Origin: Streptococcus suis
GTDB lineage: Bacteria > Bacillota > Bacilli > Lactobacillales > Streptococcaceae
Assembly (NCBI GenBank): GCA_002831545.1
Contig: CP025095.1
Coordinates: 1,240,001-1,304,000, forward strand
Length of the DNA: 64,000 nucleotides
Reading direction: 5' to 3'
Shown here: positions 36,186 to 44,316 of the stretch, one piece after another
Layout: the number at the start of each line of letters is the position of its first letter
Position numbering within the stretch: the stretch's first letter is position 1
The notes under the pieces: generated by a model
What the model saw: the letters and a program-made list of their open reading frames with translations, nothing else
What the model was told of the DNA's origin: nothing
Databases searched by the model: none
Translations under genes and position numbers: made by a program

Positions 36186-36428
36186 ATGAATCAAAAACTA
36201 ACAGGCTTTGTTTACGGAGTGGACGCCAGCTCCATGTTCTCCCAAGCAATGTCTCTATTACAAAAAGGCTTAATTGCAGTAGGAGCCTTTCTTGTTGTCA
36301 TGGGCATTATCAACCTTTCAACCAATATTAAAGATGGTGGACCAGGTGTCCGAAATGCTATTCTAGAAATTGTTGGTGGGGTCATGGTGGGAGCCGCTGG
36401 TGCTTTTGTGACTCAGATTACCATTTAG
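36186..36428 (+). CDS. Small pilin-like T4SS membrane protein (VirB2/CagC-like)
   Basis: This 80-aa protein has two hydrophobic helices (AVGAFLVVMGIINLS and the C-terminal GGVMVGAAGAFVTQITI) separated by a short loop, the layout of VirB2-like pilins or CagC. I chose ATG 36186, with GAGGAA about 7 nt upstream, over the ATG at 36174. Position between VirD4 and VirB6 genes supports the call. Confidence 0.72.
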   Translation: MNQKLTGFVYGVDASSMFSQAMSLLQKGLIAVGAFLVVMGIINLSTNIKDGGPGVRNAILEIVGGVMVGAAGAFVTQITI

Positions 36429-36446
36429 GGGAGGACTGCACATGAC

Positions 36447-37301
36447 ATGATGATGAATTTTACGTCACCTTTTGTATATTTAGCCTCTGAAAAAGTATCT
36501 AGCGATAGCCTTTTTGAAGGGTTTCAAGTGGATTTAGAATCGACCGCCAACTTGGTTAAGTCACTAGCGGACTTTAATCCGACGGTTTGGTCTTACATGA
36601 CAGCCATTACCAAGGGAATTATGCAGCCCTTGGGAGTAGCTATTCTTGCGGTTGTTCTCGTACTCGAATTTTCAAAAATGGCCAAGAAAATCGCAAACTC
36701 AGGTGGTGCAATGACCTTCGAAGCCATGGCACCTATGATTGTCAGCTACATCATGGTCGCGGTCGTGATTACCAATACGACGGTTATTGTGGAAGCCATT
36801 ATTGCCCTTGCCTCTTATGTTATTGAACAAGTGGCAGGTCTTGTCACGAATGGTGGTACTAATTACGATACCATCTCAGGCATTAAGGGATCTGGGATTG
36901 TAGGAAAAATGATTATTGGCTTTTTTGCGATTCTCATTTGGTTGGTACGAATGGCCAGTATCATGGTTGTCAATATCTTGATTACCATTCGCTTTATCCA
37001 ACTCTATCTGATGATTCCTTTTGCCCCTGTTACCATTCCGACCTTCCTTAGTGATGACTGGAGAAGTGTTGGGATTGGTTACCTTAAAAACATTATGGTC
37101 TATGCCGTTCAGGGTATTTTGATTTTTCTAATTGTATCTCTTGTTCCCTTGTTTGAATCGGCTGGAAAGATTGCCGTATCAAATGGAGCTGGAGTGATGG
37201 AATCACTCGCCATTATGTTTGGTGGCTTGGTACAGGCCATATTGTTAATCATTGCCTTAGTTGGCAGTCAACGAACCGCCCGAAGTATTTTGGGGATGTA
37301 G
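36447..37301 (+). CDS. VirB6/TrbL-like T4SS channel protein
   Basis: This 284-aa polytopic membrane protein has about six helices (near 55-75, 90-115, 150-185, 205-230 and 250-275). The pattern FNPTVWSYMTAITKGIMQPLGVAIL, followed by RFIQLYLMIPFAPVTIPTF, matches VirB6-like proteins of Gram-positive ICEs. Three ATG codons run in tandem at the start, with GGGAGG 10 nt upstream. It forms part of the inner-membrane channel. Confidence 0.88.
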   Translation: MMMNFTSPFVYLASEKVSSDSLFEGFQVDLESTANLVKSLADFNPTVWSYMTAITKGIMQPLGVAILAVVLVLEFSKMAKKIANSGGAMTFEAMAPMIVSYIMVAVVITNTTVIVEAIIALASYVIEQVAGLVTNGGTNYDTISGIKGSGIVGKMIIGFFAILIWLVRMASIMVVNILITIRFIQLYLMIPFAPVTIPTFLSDDWRSVGIGYLKNIMVYAVQGILIFLIVSLVPLFESAGKIAVSNGAGVMESLAIMFGGLVQAILLIIALVGSQRTARSILGM

Positions 37302-37335
37302 GAGGATGGGAGTAAATTGCCCGCCTCCTCTTTTT
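37300..37335 (+). terminator. Intra-operon terminator-like hairpin
   Basis: AGGAGG..GGG pairs with CCC..CCTCCT around a short loop, followed by five T. It sits between the VirB6-like and PrgI genes and overlaps the VirB6 stop, so it may tune expression of downstream transfer genes. Confidence 0.6.
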
Positions 37336-37362
37336 ATAGCTTATTTAGATTGGAGAACATTT

Positions 37363-37716
37363 ATGAACACACGTGTCTTTAAGGACATCTCAAAGGTTCA
37401 ACACAGGGCATGGCTGGGATTTACAACTAGACAGGTTATTTTTGTATTTCCAGCCGTCGCCATAACCATTTTGGTATTGGGCTTGAACCTATTTTACTGG
37501 CAATTTGGGGATTGGTTTGTCTATGGTTTTGTTTTTAGCTTTACCATTCCACTCATGTTATTTGGGGTCTATCGCCCTAATGATTTACCATTTGAAATCT
37601 ACCTCAAGTACCGTTTTCATTATGAACTAACGGTGCCAGACCGCACATTTACTGGAAGAAAAGGAGACCAACGTGAAAAAATTAAAACACTCAATGAAAC
37701 CAAAGACCTCTTCTAA
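37363..37716 (+). CDS. PrgI-family T4SS protein (VirB3-like)
   Basis: This 117-aa protein has two adjacent membrane helices (about 25-45 and 50-70), and the PrgI pattern NTRVFKDISKVQHRAWLGFT and LPFEIYLKYRF. I chose ATG 37363 because GGAGAA lies 7 nt upstream; earlier in-frame ATGs run into the hairpin and lack a site. It overlaps the VirB4 gene start by 44 nt, which fits the usual VirB3-VirB4 pairing. Confidence 0.85.
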   Translation: MNTRVFKDISKVQHRAWLGFTTRQVIFVFPAVAITILVLGLNLFYWQFGDWFVYGFVFSFTIPLMLFGVYRPNDLPFEIYLKYRFHYELTVPDRTFTGRKGDQREKIKTLNETKDLF

Positions 37717-40024
37717 TGACAAAAAGCAAAAGACGAAAACACAGAAGCAGGAGATCAGACCTTCTACCGTAAATACGTTAGCCTATCAAGGGCTTTTTCA
37801 GAATGGCCTTATGCAGATCAGTCCAAGTTATTTCTCACAAACCTATCTCTTAGGAGATGTCAATTATCAAACAGTTGGCTTAGATGATAAGGGAGCTATC
37901 GTGGAGAAATATTCCGATTTAATCAATTCACTGGATGATCAGACCAATTTCCAACTGACCATTTTCAATCAAAAAGTTAATTTGGAAAAATTCCGTAAGA
38001 GTATTCTCTATCCCTTGCAGGAAGATGGGTTTGATGCTTATCGTGATGAATTGAATCGCATGATGGATGCCAACTTAGAGGCGGGTGAGAACAACTTTTC
38101 AGCCGTCAAGTTTCTTTCATTTGGCAAGAGCGACCAAACACCAAAAGTAGCTTTTCGTTCTCTGTCACAGATTGGGGAATATTTCAAGAGTGGCTTTTCA
38201 GAGATTGATGTGGCTCTTGGTTTACTTGGTGGAGAGGAGCGAGTGAATGTCCTTGCGGATATGTTGCGAGGTGAAAATCATTTACCGTTCTCTTACAAGG
38301 ATTTGACCCTCTCAGGTCAAACTACCAAACACTTTATTGCCCCAACCTACCTTTCCTTTAAACACAAGAATCATATTGAATTGGACGATCGATTATTACA
38401 GATTGTCTATGTTCGTGATTACGGTATGGAGCTAGGGGATAAATTTATTCGTGACCTCATGCAGTCAGATTTGGAAGTGATGATTAGCCTACATGCTAAA
38501 GGCTCTACCAAGTCTGAAACCATGACCAAGCTACGAACCAAGAAGACCTTGATGGAATCGCAAAAGATTGGGGAACAACAAAAGATGGCTCGGACTGGAA
38601 TCTATTTGGAGAAGGTCGGGCATGTTCTTGAAAACAATATTGATGAAGCTGAGGCTCTTCTTCAAACCATGACTCAAACAGGAGATAAACTGTTTGACAC
38701 CGTATTTCTAATTGGCGTGCTGGCGGATACTGAAGACCAACTCAAACAATCTCTTGATATTATCAAGCAAGTGGCAGGGTCTAATGATATGATTATCGAT
38801 AACTTGACCTATATGCAAGAAGCAGCCTTTAATAGTCTCTTGCCATTTGGGAAGAACTATCTCGAGGGTGTTTCTCGGTCTCTATTGACTTCAAACATTG
38901 CCGTGAATGCACCTTGGACTTCCGTTGATATTCAGGACAAGGGTGGGAAATTTTATGGCATCAATCAAATCTCAAGTAATATCATCAGTATTGACCGTGG
39001 TAAGTTAAATACTCCGTCAGGTTTGATTTTAGGGACTTCTGGAGCTGGCAAAGGGATGGCGACAAAACATGAAATCATCTCTACTAAGCTCAAGGAAGCA
39101 GATTGCGATACTGAAATTATTATTGTTGACCCAGAAAACGAGTACAGCATTATCGGTCAAGCCTTTGGTGGGGAGAGTATTGATATTGCTCCAGATTCCA
39201 CTACCTTCTTAAATGTCTTAGATCTATCTGATGAGAATATGGATGAGGACCCAGTTAAGGTCAAATCCGAATTTCTCTTGTCTTGGATTGGGAAGCTCTT
39301 GGATCGCAAAATGGATGGTCGTGAGAAGTCCTTGATTGACCGTGTGACACGACTCACCTATAAGCATTTTGAGACACCGTCTTTGGTCGAGTGGGTCTTT
39401 GTCTTATCCCAACAACCTGAACAGGAAGCTAAGGACTTGGCACTAGATATGGAACTCTATGTGGAAGGGTCGCTGGACATATTTTCACATCGGACCAATA
39501 TTAAAACAGACAGTCATTTCCTGATTTACAATGTCAAAAAGTTAGGCGATGAATTAAAACAAATTGCCCTCATGGTTATCTTTGACCAGATTTGGAATCG
39601 GGTGGTCAAAAACCAAAAGCTAGGGAAGAAGACCTGGATTTACTTTGATGAAATGCAGTTACTCTTATTGGACAAATATGCCTCTGATTTCTTCTTCAAA
39701 CTTTGGAGTCGTGTCCGTAAGTATGGGGCGATACCGACAGGCATTACTCAAAATGTGGAGACACTTCTATTGGATGCCAACGGCAGACGCATTATTGCCA
39801 ATAGCGAGTTTATGATTCTTTTAAAACAGGCTAAGAGCGATCGCGAAGAATTGGTACATATGCTTGGACTTTCCAAGGAATTGGAGAAATACTTGGTCAA
39901 TCCTGAAAAAGGGGCTGGACTAATCAAGGCTGGTTCAACCGTTGTTCCATTCAAGAATAAGATTCCACAACACACCAAGCTCTTTGATATCATGAGTACG
40001 GACCCTGAAAAAATGAGGACATGA
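37673..40024 (+). CDS. VirB4-like conjugation ATPase
   Basis: This 783-aa motor ATPase starts with GTG (AAAGGAGA 7 nt upstream), overlapping prgI. The N-terminal VirB4 domain is followed by the ATPase, with Walker A LGTSGAGKG near residue 455, DPENEY near 487 and Walker B IYFDEMQLLL near 656. It energises the secretion channel. The next gene starts 1 nt after its stop. Confidence 0.95.
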   Translation: MKKLKHSMKPKTSSNDKKQKTKTQKQEIRPSTVNTLAYQGLFQNGLMQISPSYFSQTYLLGDVNYQTVGLDDKGAIVEKYSDLINSLDDQTNFQLTIFNQKVNLEKFRKSILYPLQEDGFDAYRDELNRMMDANLEAGENNFSAVKFLSFGKSDQTPKVAFRSLSQIGEYFKSGFSEIDVALGLLGGEERVNVLADMLRGENHLPFSYKDLTLSGQTTKHFIAPTYLSFKHKNHIELDDRLLQIVYVRDYGMELGDKFIRDLMQSDLEVMISLHAKGSTKSETMTKLRTKKTLMESQKIGEQQKMARTGIYLEKVGHVLENNIDEAEALLQTMTQTGDKLFDTVFLIGVLADTEDQLKQSLDIIKQVAGSNDMIIDNLTYMQEAAFNSLLPFGKNYLEGVSRSLLTSNIAVNAPWTSVDIQDKGGKFYGINQISSNIISIDRGKLNTPSGLILGTSGAGKGMATKHEIISTKLKEADCDTEIIIVDPENEYSIIGQAFGGESIDIAPDSTTFLNVLDLSDENMDEDPVKVKSEFLLSWIGKLLDRKMDGREKSLIDRVTRLTYKHFETPSLVEWVFVLSQQPEQEAKDLALDMELYVEGSLDIFSHRTNIKTDSHFLIYNVKKLGDELKQIALMVIFDQIWNRVVKNQKLGKKTWIYFDEMQLLLLDKYASDFFFKLWSRVRKYGAIPTGITQNVETLLLDANGRRIIANSEFMILLKQAKSDREELVHMLGLSKELEKYLVNPEKGAGLIKAGSTVVPFKNKIPQHTKLFDIMSTDPEKMRT

Positions 40025-40025
40025 G

Positions 40026-42827
40026 ATGAAAGAGGATAAAAAGCTAGTCAAACAGGCTAGGCAAAACTTTCGAAGCAACTTAAAATCAGCCCGTATGCAT
40101 TATCGGAAAGAAGTTAGGACCTTAAGACAGACTGTTCCTAAAAAAGGACGATTTCGAAAATCAGCCCAAAATTCTCTGTTTCAAGATAAGAAAACAGAGT
40201 TAAAAGGAAATCTACTCAGTAGCCAAAAGGAAGCAGAAGAGAAGTTCATAAAGGAAATTACCTATGTTTCTCCTAGACTGTTGAAGGTAAAGGAAATCAA
40301 AAACTATCGACTTCCGCAAGCTCAAGAACGTTTGCGGACGGCAAGAAAACATCTGTCAGAAGTGAAACTAAGTGAGAAACAGCAGGTAGTTAATCCCAAG
40401 TTTACTTTCCAAAAAGAAAATCCTTCCCTGAAGTCTCGCTTTCAGTTTCACCAAGAAAAATCATTTGATCGGCTAAGTGCAGAAAAAGACGTAAGTTTTG
40501 CCAAGCGTGAGGTTAAACAACTCAAGAAAGTCCAAAAGACTAAGAAAAACTCTACCAAAGTCAAAGTTGGATTAGGCTTAGTTGCATCTGAATCCCTTGA
40601 CTTGGTATCACAGGATGATGAATTAGATGGACTTAGAACCCTAAAGGATACTAGCCTGAAAGTCAGACGCTATGGCAGGTTAACCTATCAAGCAGGTAAG
40701 GTGGCAGTAAAAAGTGGACAGACTGGTGTGAGGTTTACCAAAACAAAATTTTCTCATGGAAAGGAACGATTCCAGAACTTCAAAAAGGGAAAAGGATTCA
40801 CACGCCAGAAACCTCTTAAACCAAGAAGACGCTACCAAACCTTTTTAAAGCATGTGAGAAAACAAAGTGTCGCAGGTATCAAAGGAATCGTCCAAGCCAT
40901 TAAGGGAAGTGTGACTTTCTTTTCTGTCCTTGCGGGAAATCCTTTGACTTGGATTGTCTCAGGCATTCTCTTGATACTCCTTTTGATGATGAGCTTTTTC
41001 ATGAGTGTTTCAGGTAGTAGTGTCATTCAACAAGATGAGATGGAGTTGACCAAGGCCTATACCCACATGACGTGGGAAGATGCGGAACATACGAGAACCA
41101 ATGAAAAAGGGATTGCCTACTACACCAAGATTGATGAGATTATGGTTTACATGAATCATCAATACCAAGACTACAAGCTTGACGATTTCATGGAAACAGG
41201 TGGTGTGACCTACAAAGCGTTTCTCAGTCAAGTGTGGACAGACTTAGATGGTGGAGATTCTATTAAATCCATGTCTGACTTATATAAAGAACCTACTTAC
41301 AAGCTGTCTGATGAGGACCAGGAAGAGCTAAAGGAATTGATCGAAGAAGGCAACTATCTAGCCCTTCAAGAATTGGACAATCCCTTTCAGGGACAGACTG
41401 ACGAGGATAGCTTAAGCATGACCTACCGATATGGGTATGAGGTCATTGATGAGAAACCAACGCTTCATCACCATATCATCTTAGAAGCGAAAGAAGGTCA
41501 AGTCATTGTAGCTCCGATGGATGGCAAGGTATCTCTTGATGGAGAGAACGTTGTTTTGACATCTGGTAAGGGAGTGAATAAGACTAAACTAACCTTGTTT
41601 GGCATTCATTCAGGTCGAGTGAGTGAAAATCAACATGTCTTGGCAGGAGATATTATTGGTCAGACCAAAGACGGAACGGGTCTAAAAGTCACCTATCAAA
41701 AAGTTGATGATGACACGGATAAGTTGGTCTATGTCAATCCAGCTTTCTACTTTCCAAAAGTGATCCAGGTTCAGACCACCATTCTTCCAACTATCGGTCA
41801 GTTTGGCGGCGATGAGTTCGAGAGAGCCAAGGCAATTTATGACTATCTTAAAAGCAAAGGTGCGACCAATCAAGCTATCGCAGCCATTCTAGGAAATTGG
41901 TCGGTAGAATCCTCTATTAATCCCAAGCGTGCGGAGGGCGACTATCTATCTCCCCCTATTGGTGCGACAGACGGTTCGTGGGATGATGAGGGCTGGCTTT
42001 CACTCAATGGTCCAACTATATATAATGGGCGTTACCCAAATATTCTCAAACGTGGTTTAGGCTTAGGCCAATGGACAGATACCGCGGATGGGTCACGCAG
42101 ACATACCTTATTGCTCGAATATGCCAAAGGAAAACATCAAAAGTGGTATGACTTAGGGTTACAACTGGATTTCATGTTGCATGGGGATAGTTCTTATTAC
42201 ACCAACTGGTTAAAGGACTTCTTCAAAAATACAGGTAGTCCAGCTAGTCTTGCCCAACTATTTCTCATTTACTGGGAAGGAAATAGTGGTGATAAGCTAC
42301 TTGAACGTCAGACAAGAGCAAGTGAGTGGTATTACCAAATTGAAAAAGGCTTTAGTCAACCCAACGGTGGGACAGCACAAAGTGATCCCAAAGCACTTGA
42401 AGCTGTACGAGGAGACCTTTTTGAAAACTCTGTTCCAGGAGGTGGTGACGGTATGGGGTATGCCTACGGCCAATGTACTTGGGGAGTTGCAGCCCGTATC
42501 AACCAACTGGGGCTAAAACTCAAAGGTAAGAATGGTGAGAAGATTCCAATTATCAGTACCATGGGCAATGGCCAAGATTGGGTTCGTACAGCCGCAAGTC
42601 TCGGTGGAGAGACAGGGACAAGTCCACAAGCTGGAGCTATTCTTTCCTTTGCGGGAGGAGGACATGGTACACCAACAGAATACGGACATGTGGCTTTCGT
42701 CGAAAAAGTTTACCCAGATGGCTCATTCCTTATCTCCGAAACCAATTACAATGGCAATCCCAACTACACCTTCCGTAAATTATCTGGAGTGGATAGTAGT
42801 TTGAGTTTTGCTTATACGACGAAATAA
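40026..42827 (+). CDS. T4SS peptidoglycan hydrolase (lysozyme plus CHAP)
   Basis: This 933-aa protein locally opens the cell wall for conjugation. The N-terminal 300 residues are a very basic cytoplasmic coiled region. One membrane helix lies near 305-328 (LTWIVSGILLILLLMMSFF). Outside are a region with M23-like strands (IVAPMDGKVSL near 500), a phage-tail-type lysozyme domain (about 595-775, starting DEFERAKAIYDYLKSKG) and a C-terminal CHAP amidase/endopeptidase (about 805-933). The CHAP catalytic Cys is in YGQCTWGV and the His in YGHVAFVE. It plays the VirB1/PrgK role. Confidence 0.92.
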   Translation: MKEDKKLVKQARQNFRSNLKSARMHYRKEVRTLRQTVPKKGRFRKSAQNSLFQDKKTELKGNLLSSQKEAEEKFIKEITYVSPRLLKVKEIKNYRLPQAQERLRTARKHLSEVKLSEKQQVVNPKFTFQKENPSLKSRFQFHQEKSFDRLSAEKDVSFAKREVKQLKKVQKTKKNSTKVKVGLGLVASESLDLVSQDDELDGLRTLKDTSLKVRRYGRLTYQAGKVAVKSGQTGVRFTKTKFSHGKERFQNFKKGKGFTRQKPLKPRRRYQTFLKHVRKQSVAGIKGIVQAIKGSVTFFSVLAGNPLTWIVSGILLILLLMMSFFMSVSGSSVIQQDEMELTKAYTHMTWEDAEHTRTNEKGIAYYTKIDEIMVYMNHQYQDYKLDDFMETGGVTYKAFLSQVWTDLDGGDSIKSMSDLYKEPTYKLSDEDQEELKELIEEGNYLALQELDNPFQGQTDEDSLSMTYRYGYEVIDEKPTLHHHIILEAKEGQVIVAPMDGKVSLDGENVVLTSGKGVNKTKLTLFGIHSGRVSENQHVLAGDIIGQTKDGTGLKVTYQKVDDDTDKLVYVNPAFYFPKVIQVQTTILPTIGQFGGDEFERAKAIYDYLKSKGATNQAIAAILGNWSVESSINPKRAEGDYLSPPIGATDGSWDDEGWLSLNGPTIYNGRYPNILKRGLGLGQWTDTADGSRRHTLLLEYAKGKHQKWYDLGLQLDFMLHGDSSYYTNWLKDFFKNTGSPASLAQLFLIYWEGNSGDKLLERQTRASEWYYQIEKGFSQPNGGTAQSDPKALEAVRGDLFENSVPGGGDGMGYAYGQCTWGVAARINQLGLKLKGKNGEKIPIISTMGNGQDWVRTAASLGGETGTSPQAGAILSFAGGGHGTPTEYGHVAFVEKVYPDGSFLISETNYNGNPNYTFRKLSGVDSSLSFAYTTK

Positions 42828-42834
42828 AAAAAGG

Positions 42835-42872
42835 ATATGCTAACAATAATTGGATTTGTTAGCATATTGTTT
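42835..42872 (+). terminator. Terminator of the T4SS operon
   Basis: A 12-bp stem (ATATGCTAACAA / TTGTTAGCATAT) is followed by a T-rich stretch, 7 bp after the hydrolase stop. Confidence 0.7.
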
Positions 42873-42909
42873 TGCAAATATTTCGTAAGAAATTCTACCT
42901 TTTAGTTAC

Positions 42910-42937
42910 TTTGATAAGTTTAGTGATATGATATAAT
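42910..42937 (+). promoter_or_regulatory. Extended -10 promoter of the Abi gene
   Basis: TGATATAAT (42929-42937) is an extended -10 box. A TTTGAT at 42910-42915, 16 bp before the TATAAT, is a possible -35. The leader would be very short, about 20 nt. Confidence 0.6.
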
Positions 42938-42964
42938 ACTAAGGAGAGGTTACTGAATATTTTA

Positions 42965-43975
42965 ATGGAAACAATTATTGAAAAAATGAAAAAAGAGTCG
43001 AAAACTGGTTTAACTTCTGGGGATCTAGTTAACCATATCTTTAAAAATCATAAAATAGATATTCAAGATGGTGACTCTGTCACACTCTTAAATATGGGAT
43101 ATTATCATGGTTATAAACGATATAGATTCGTTAAAAAATCCAATTCAGATGGGATTCTGCCCCTTTCTTCATTTAAGGAAATTGAAGCAATCTACAATTT
43201 TGATATGGAGTTAAAAGGACTATTTTATCCAATAGTAATGCTTGTAGAGACAGCATTAAAAAATCGGACTATCGATTCAATAGTCGCAGAATCTAGTAGT
43301 GGGATAGAAGATATATTAGAACATCAATTAGCTTGTTACATGGACTATCCTGAAGACCATGAAAAATATGGTAATAAACTCGATCAGTATAATGAAACTA
43401 GACAAAATGTACTGGATACAATTGACTATTACTCAGATAAAAATGAGGTCATTAAGCATTATTTAAAAAGTGATTATCAAATTCCTCTCTGGGCTTATTT
43501 TGAAGTTATTACTTTAGGACAGTTTAGTAGATTTTTAGGAAGTTTAACTAAGTCAAGTCGTGAAAAATTGAATCAAGATTTCACGATTATTCCAAATAGG
43601 TCAAACTCTCTCGAGTTAGTTGTCAACGCTCTTATTGAGTTAAGGAATGCTACCATGCATAACAGTGCGATTTTTGATGCTAATTTCTCAAGCGGTGTAT
43701 CTAAAGCACTCAAAAAACAGATAAAACAAGATTTAGGATTATCGACATTTACTTGTGTTTTCATTGAAGATTATTTCATTCTACTAATTTGGACTTTGAA
43801 CATTTTAAAATTTGACACAGTAGTCCTCAATAACTATATCAATCAATTCAATGAAATTGTTGAACGATTTGATGTTTCCCTCAATAATCGTGATATTCTC
43901 TTTAAGATTATCAGTACAAATAGAAAAACATCGATTCAACAATTAAGTAAATTTATTGACGAAAAACGAAATTAA
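42965..43975 (+). CDS. Abi_2-family (AbiD/AbiF-like) abortive infection protein
   Basis: This 336-aa phage-defence protein has the Abi_2 layout: LTSGDLVNHI, the LNMGYYHGYKRYRF block, FDMELKGLFYPIVMLVETALKNR, and WAYFEVITLGQFSRFLGSL. LRNATMHNS near residue 228 matches the RxxxxH RNase motif of HEPN domains. It has its own promoter and terminators on both sides, and lies as a cassette between the transfer operon and the adhesin gene. AAGGAG is about 18 nt from the ATG, unusually far, so the start is not certain. Confidence 0.82.
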   Translation: METIIEKMKKESKTGLTSGDLVNHIFKNHKIDIQDGDSVTLLNMGYYHGYKRYRFVKKSNSDGILPLSSFKEIEAIYNFDMELKGLFYPIVMLVETALKNRTIDSIVAESSSGIEDILEHQLACYMDYPEDHEKYGNKLDQYNETRQNVLDTIDYYSDKNEVIKHYLKSDYQIPLWAYFEVITLGQFSRFLGSLTKSSREKLNQDFTIIPNRSNSLELVVNALIELRNATMHNSAIFDANFSSGVSKALKKQIKQDLGLSTFTCVFIEDYFILLIWTLNILKFDTVVLNNYINQFNEIVERFDVSLNNRDILFKIISTNRKTSIQQLSKFIDEKRN

Positions 43976-44019
43976 TGGTATTATTGTTGTATCGAATTGG
44001 GGCGTGCTAGTCACGTCTG

Positions 44020-44060
44020 GGAGGGTCTGATGCGTCAGTCCTCCTCTTTTTTTATTTTTA
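44020..44060 (+). terminator. Terminator after the Abi gene
   Basis: GGAGG..CTGA pairs with TCAG..CCTCC and is followed by a long T-rich tract. Confidence 0.75.
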
Positions 44061-44074
44061 AGTATTCTTCAGAG

Positions 44075-44105
44075 GTTATCGGTTGTGCTTCCGATAGCTT
44101 TTTTC
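44075..44105 (+). terminator. Second hairpin-T structure upstream of the adhesin gene
   Basis: An 8-bp stem (GTTATCGG / CCGATAGC, one G-T pair) is followed by a T run. The remaining 44106-44316 leader shows no gene I can support; AGAAGGA lies 8 nt before the adhesin start. Confidence 0.55.
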
Positions 44106-44316
44106 TTTTCCCTGAACTGATTGTGATAACAAAATCAAGCCTTCTTTTTTATGATGGTATTGAACTTGGGCTACGAGCTGTACAAAAAAGAGAGTTTCTC
44201 CTAGAACGGAAAGTTCTTCGTCAAAACTCCTATTTTTGTCATGCTCGCATAACGCCCTCGTATCTAATAAAGAGTGACAGTTTGTTGCTACATAAAAAAG
44301 AAAAGAAGGACTATTT

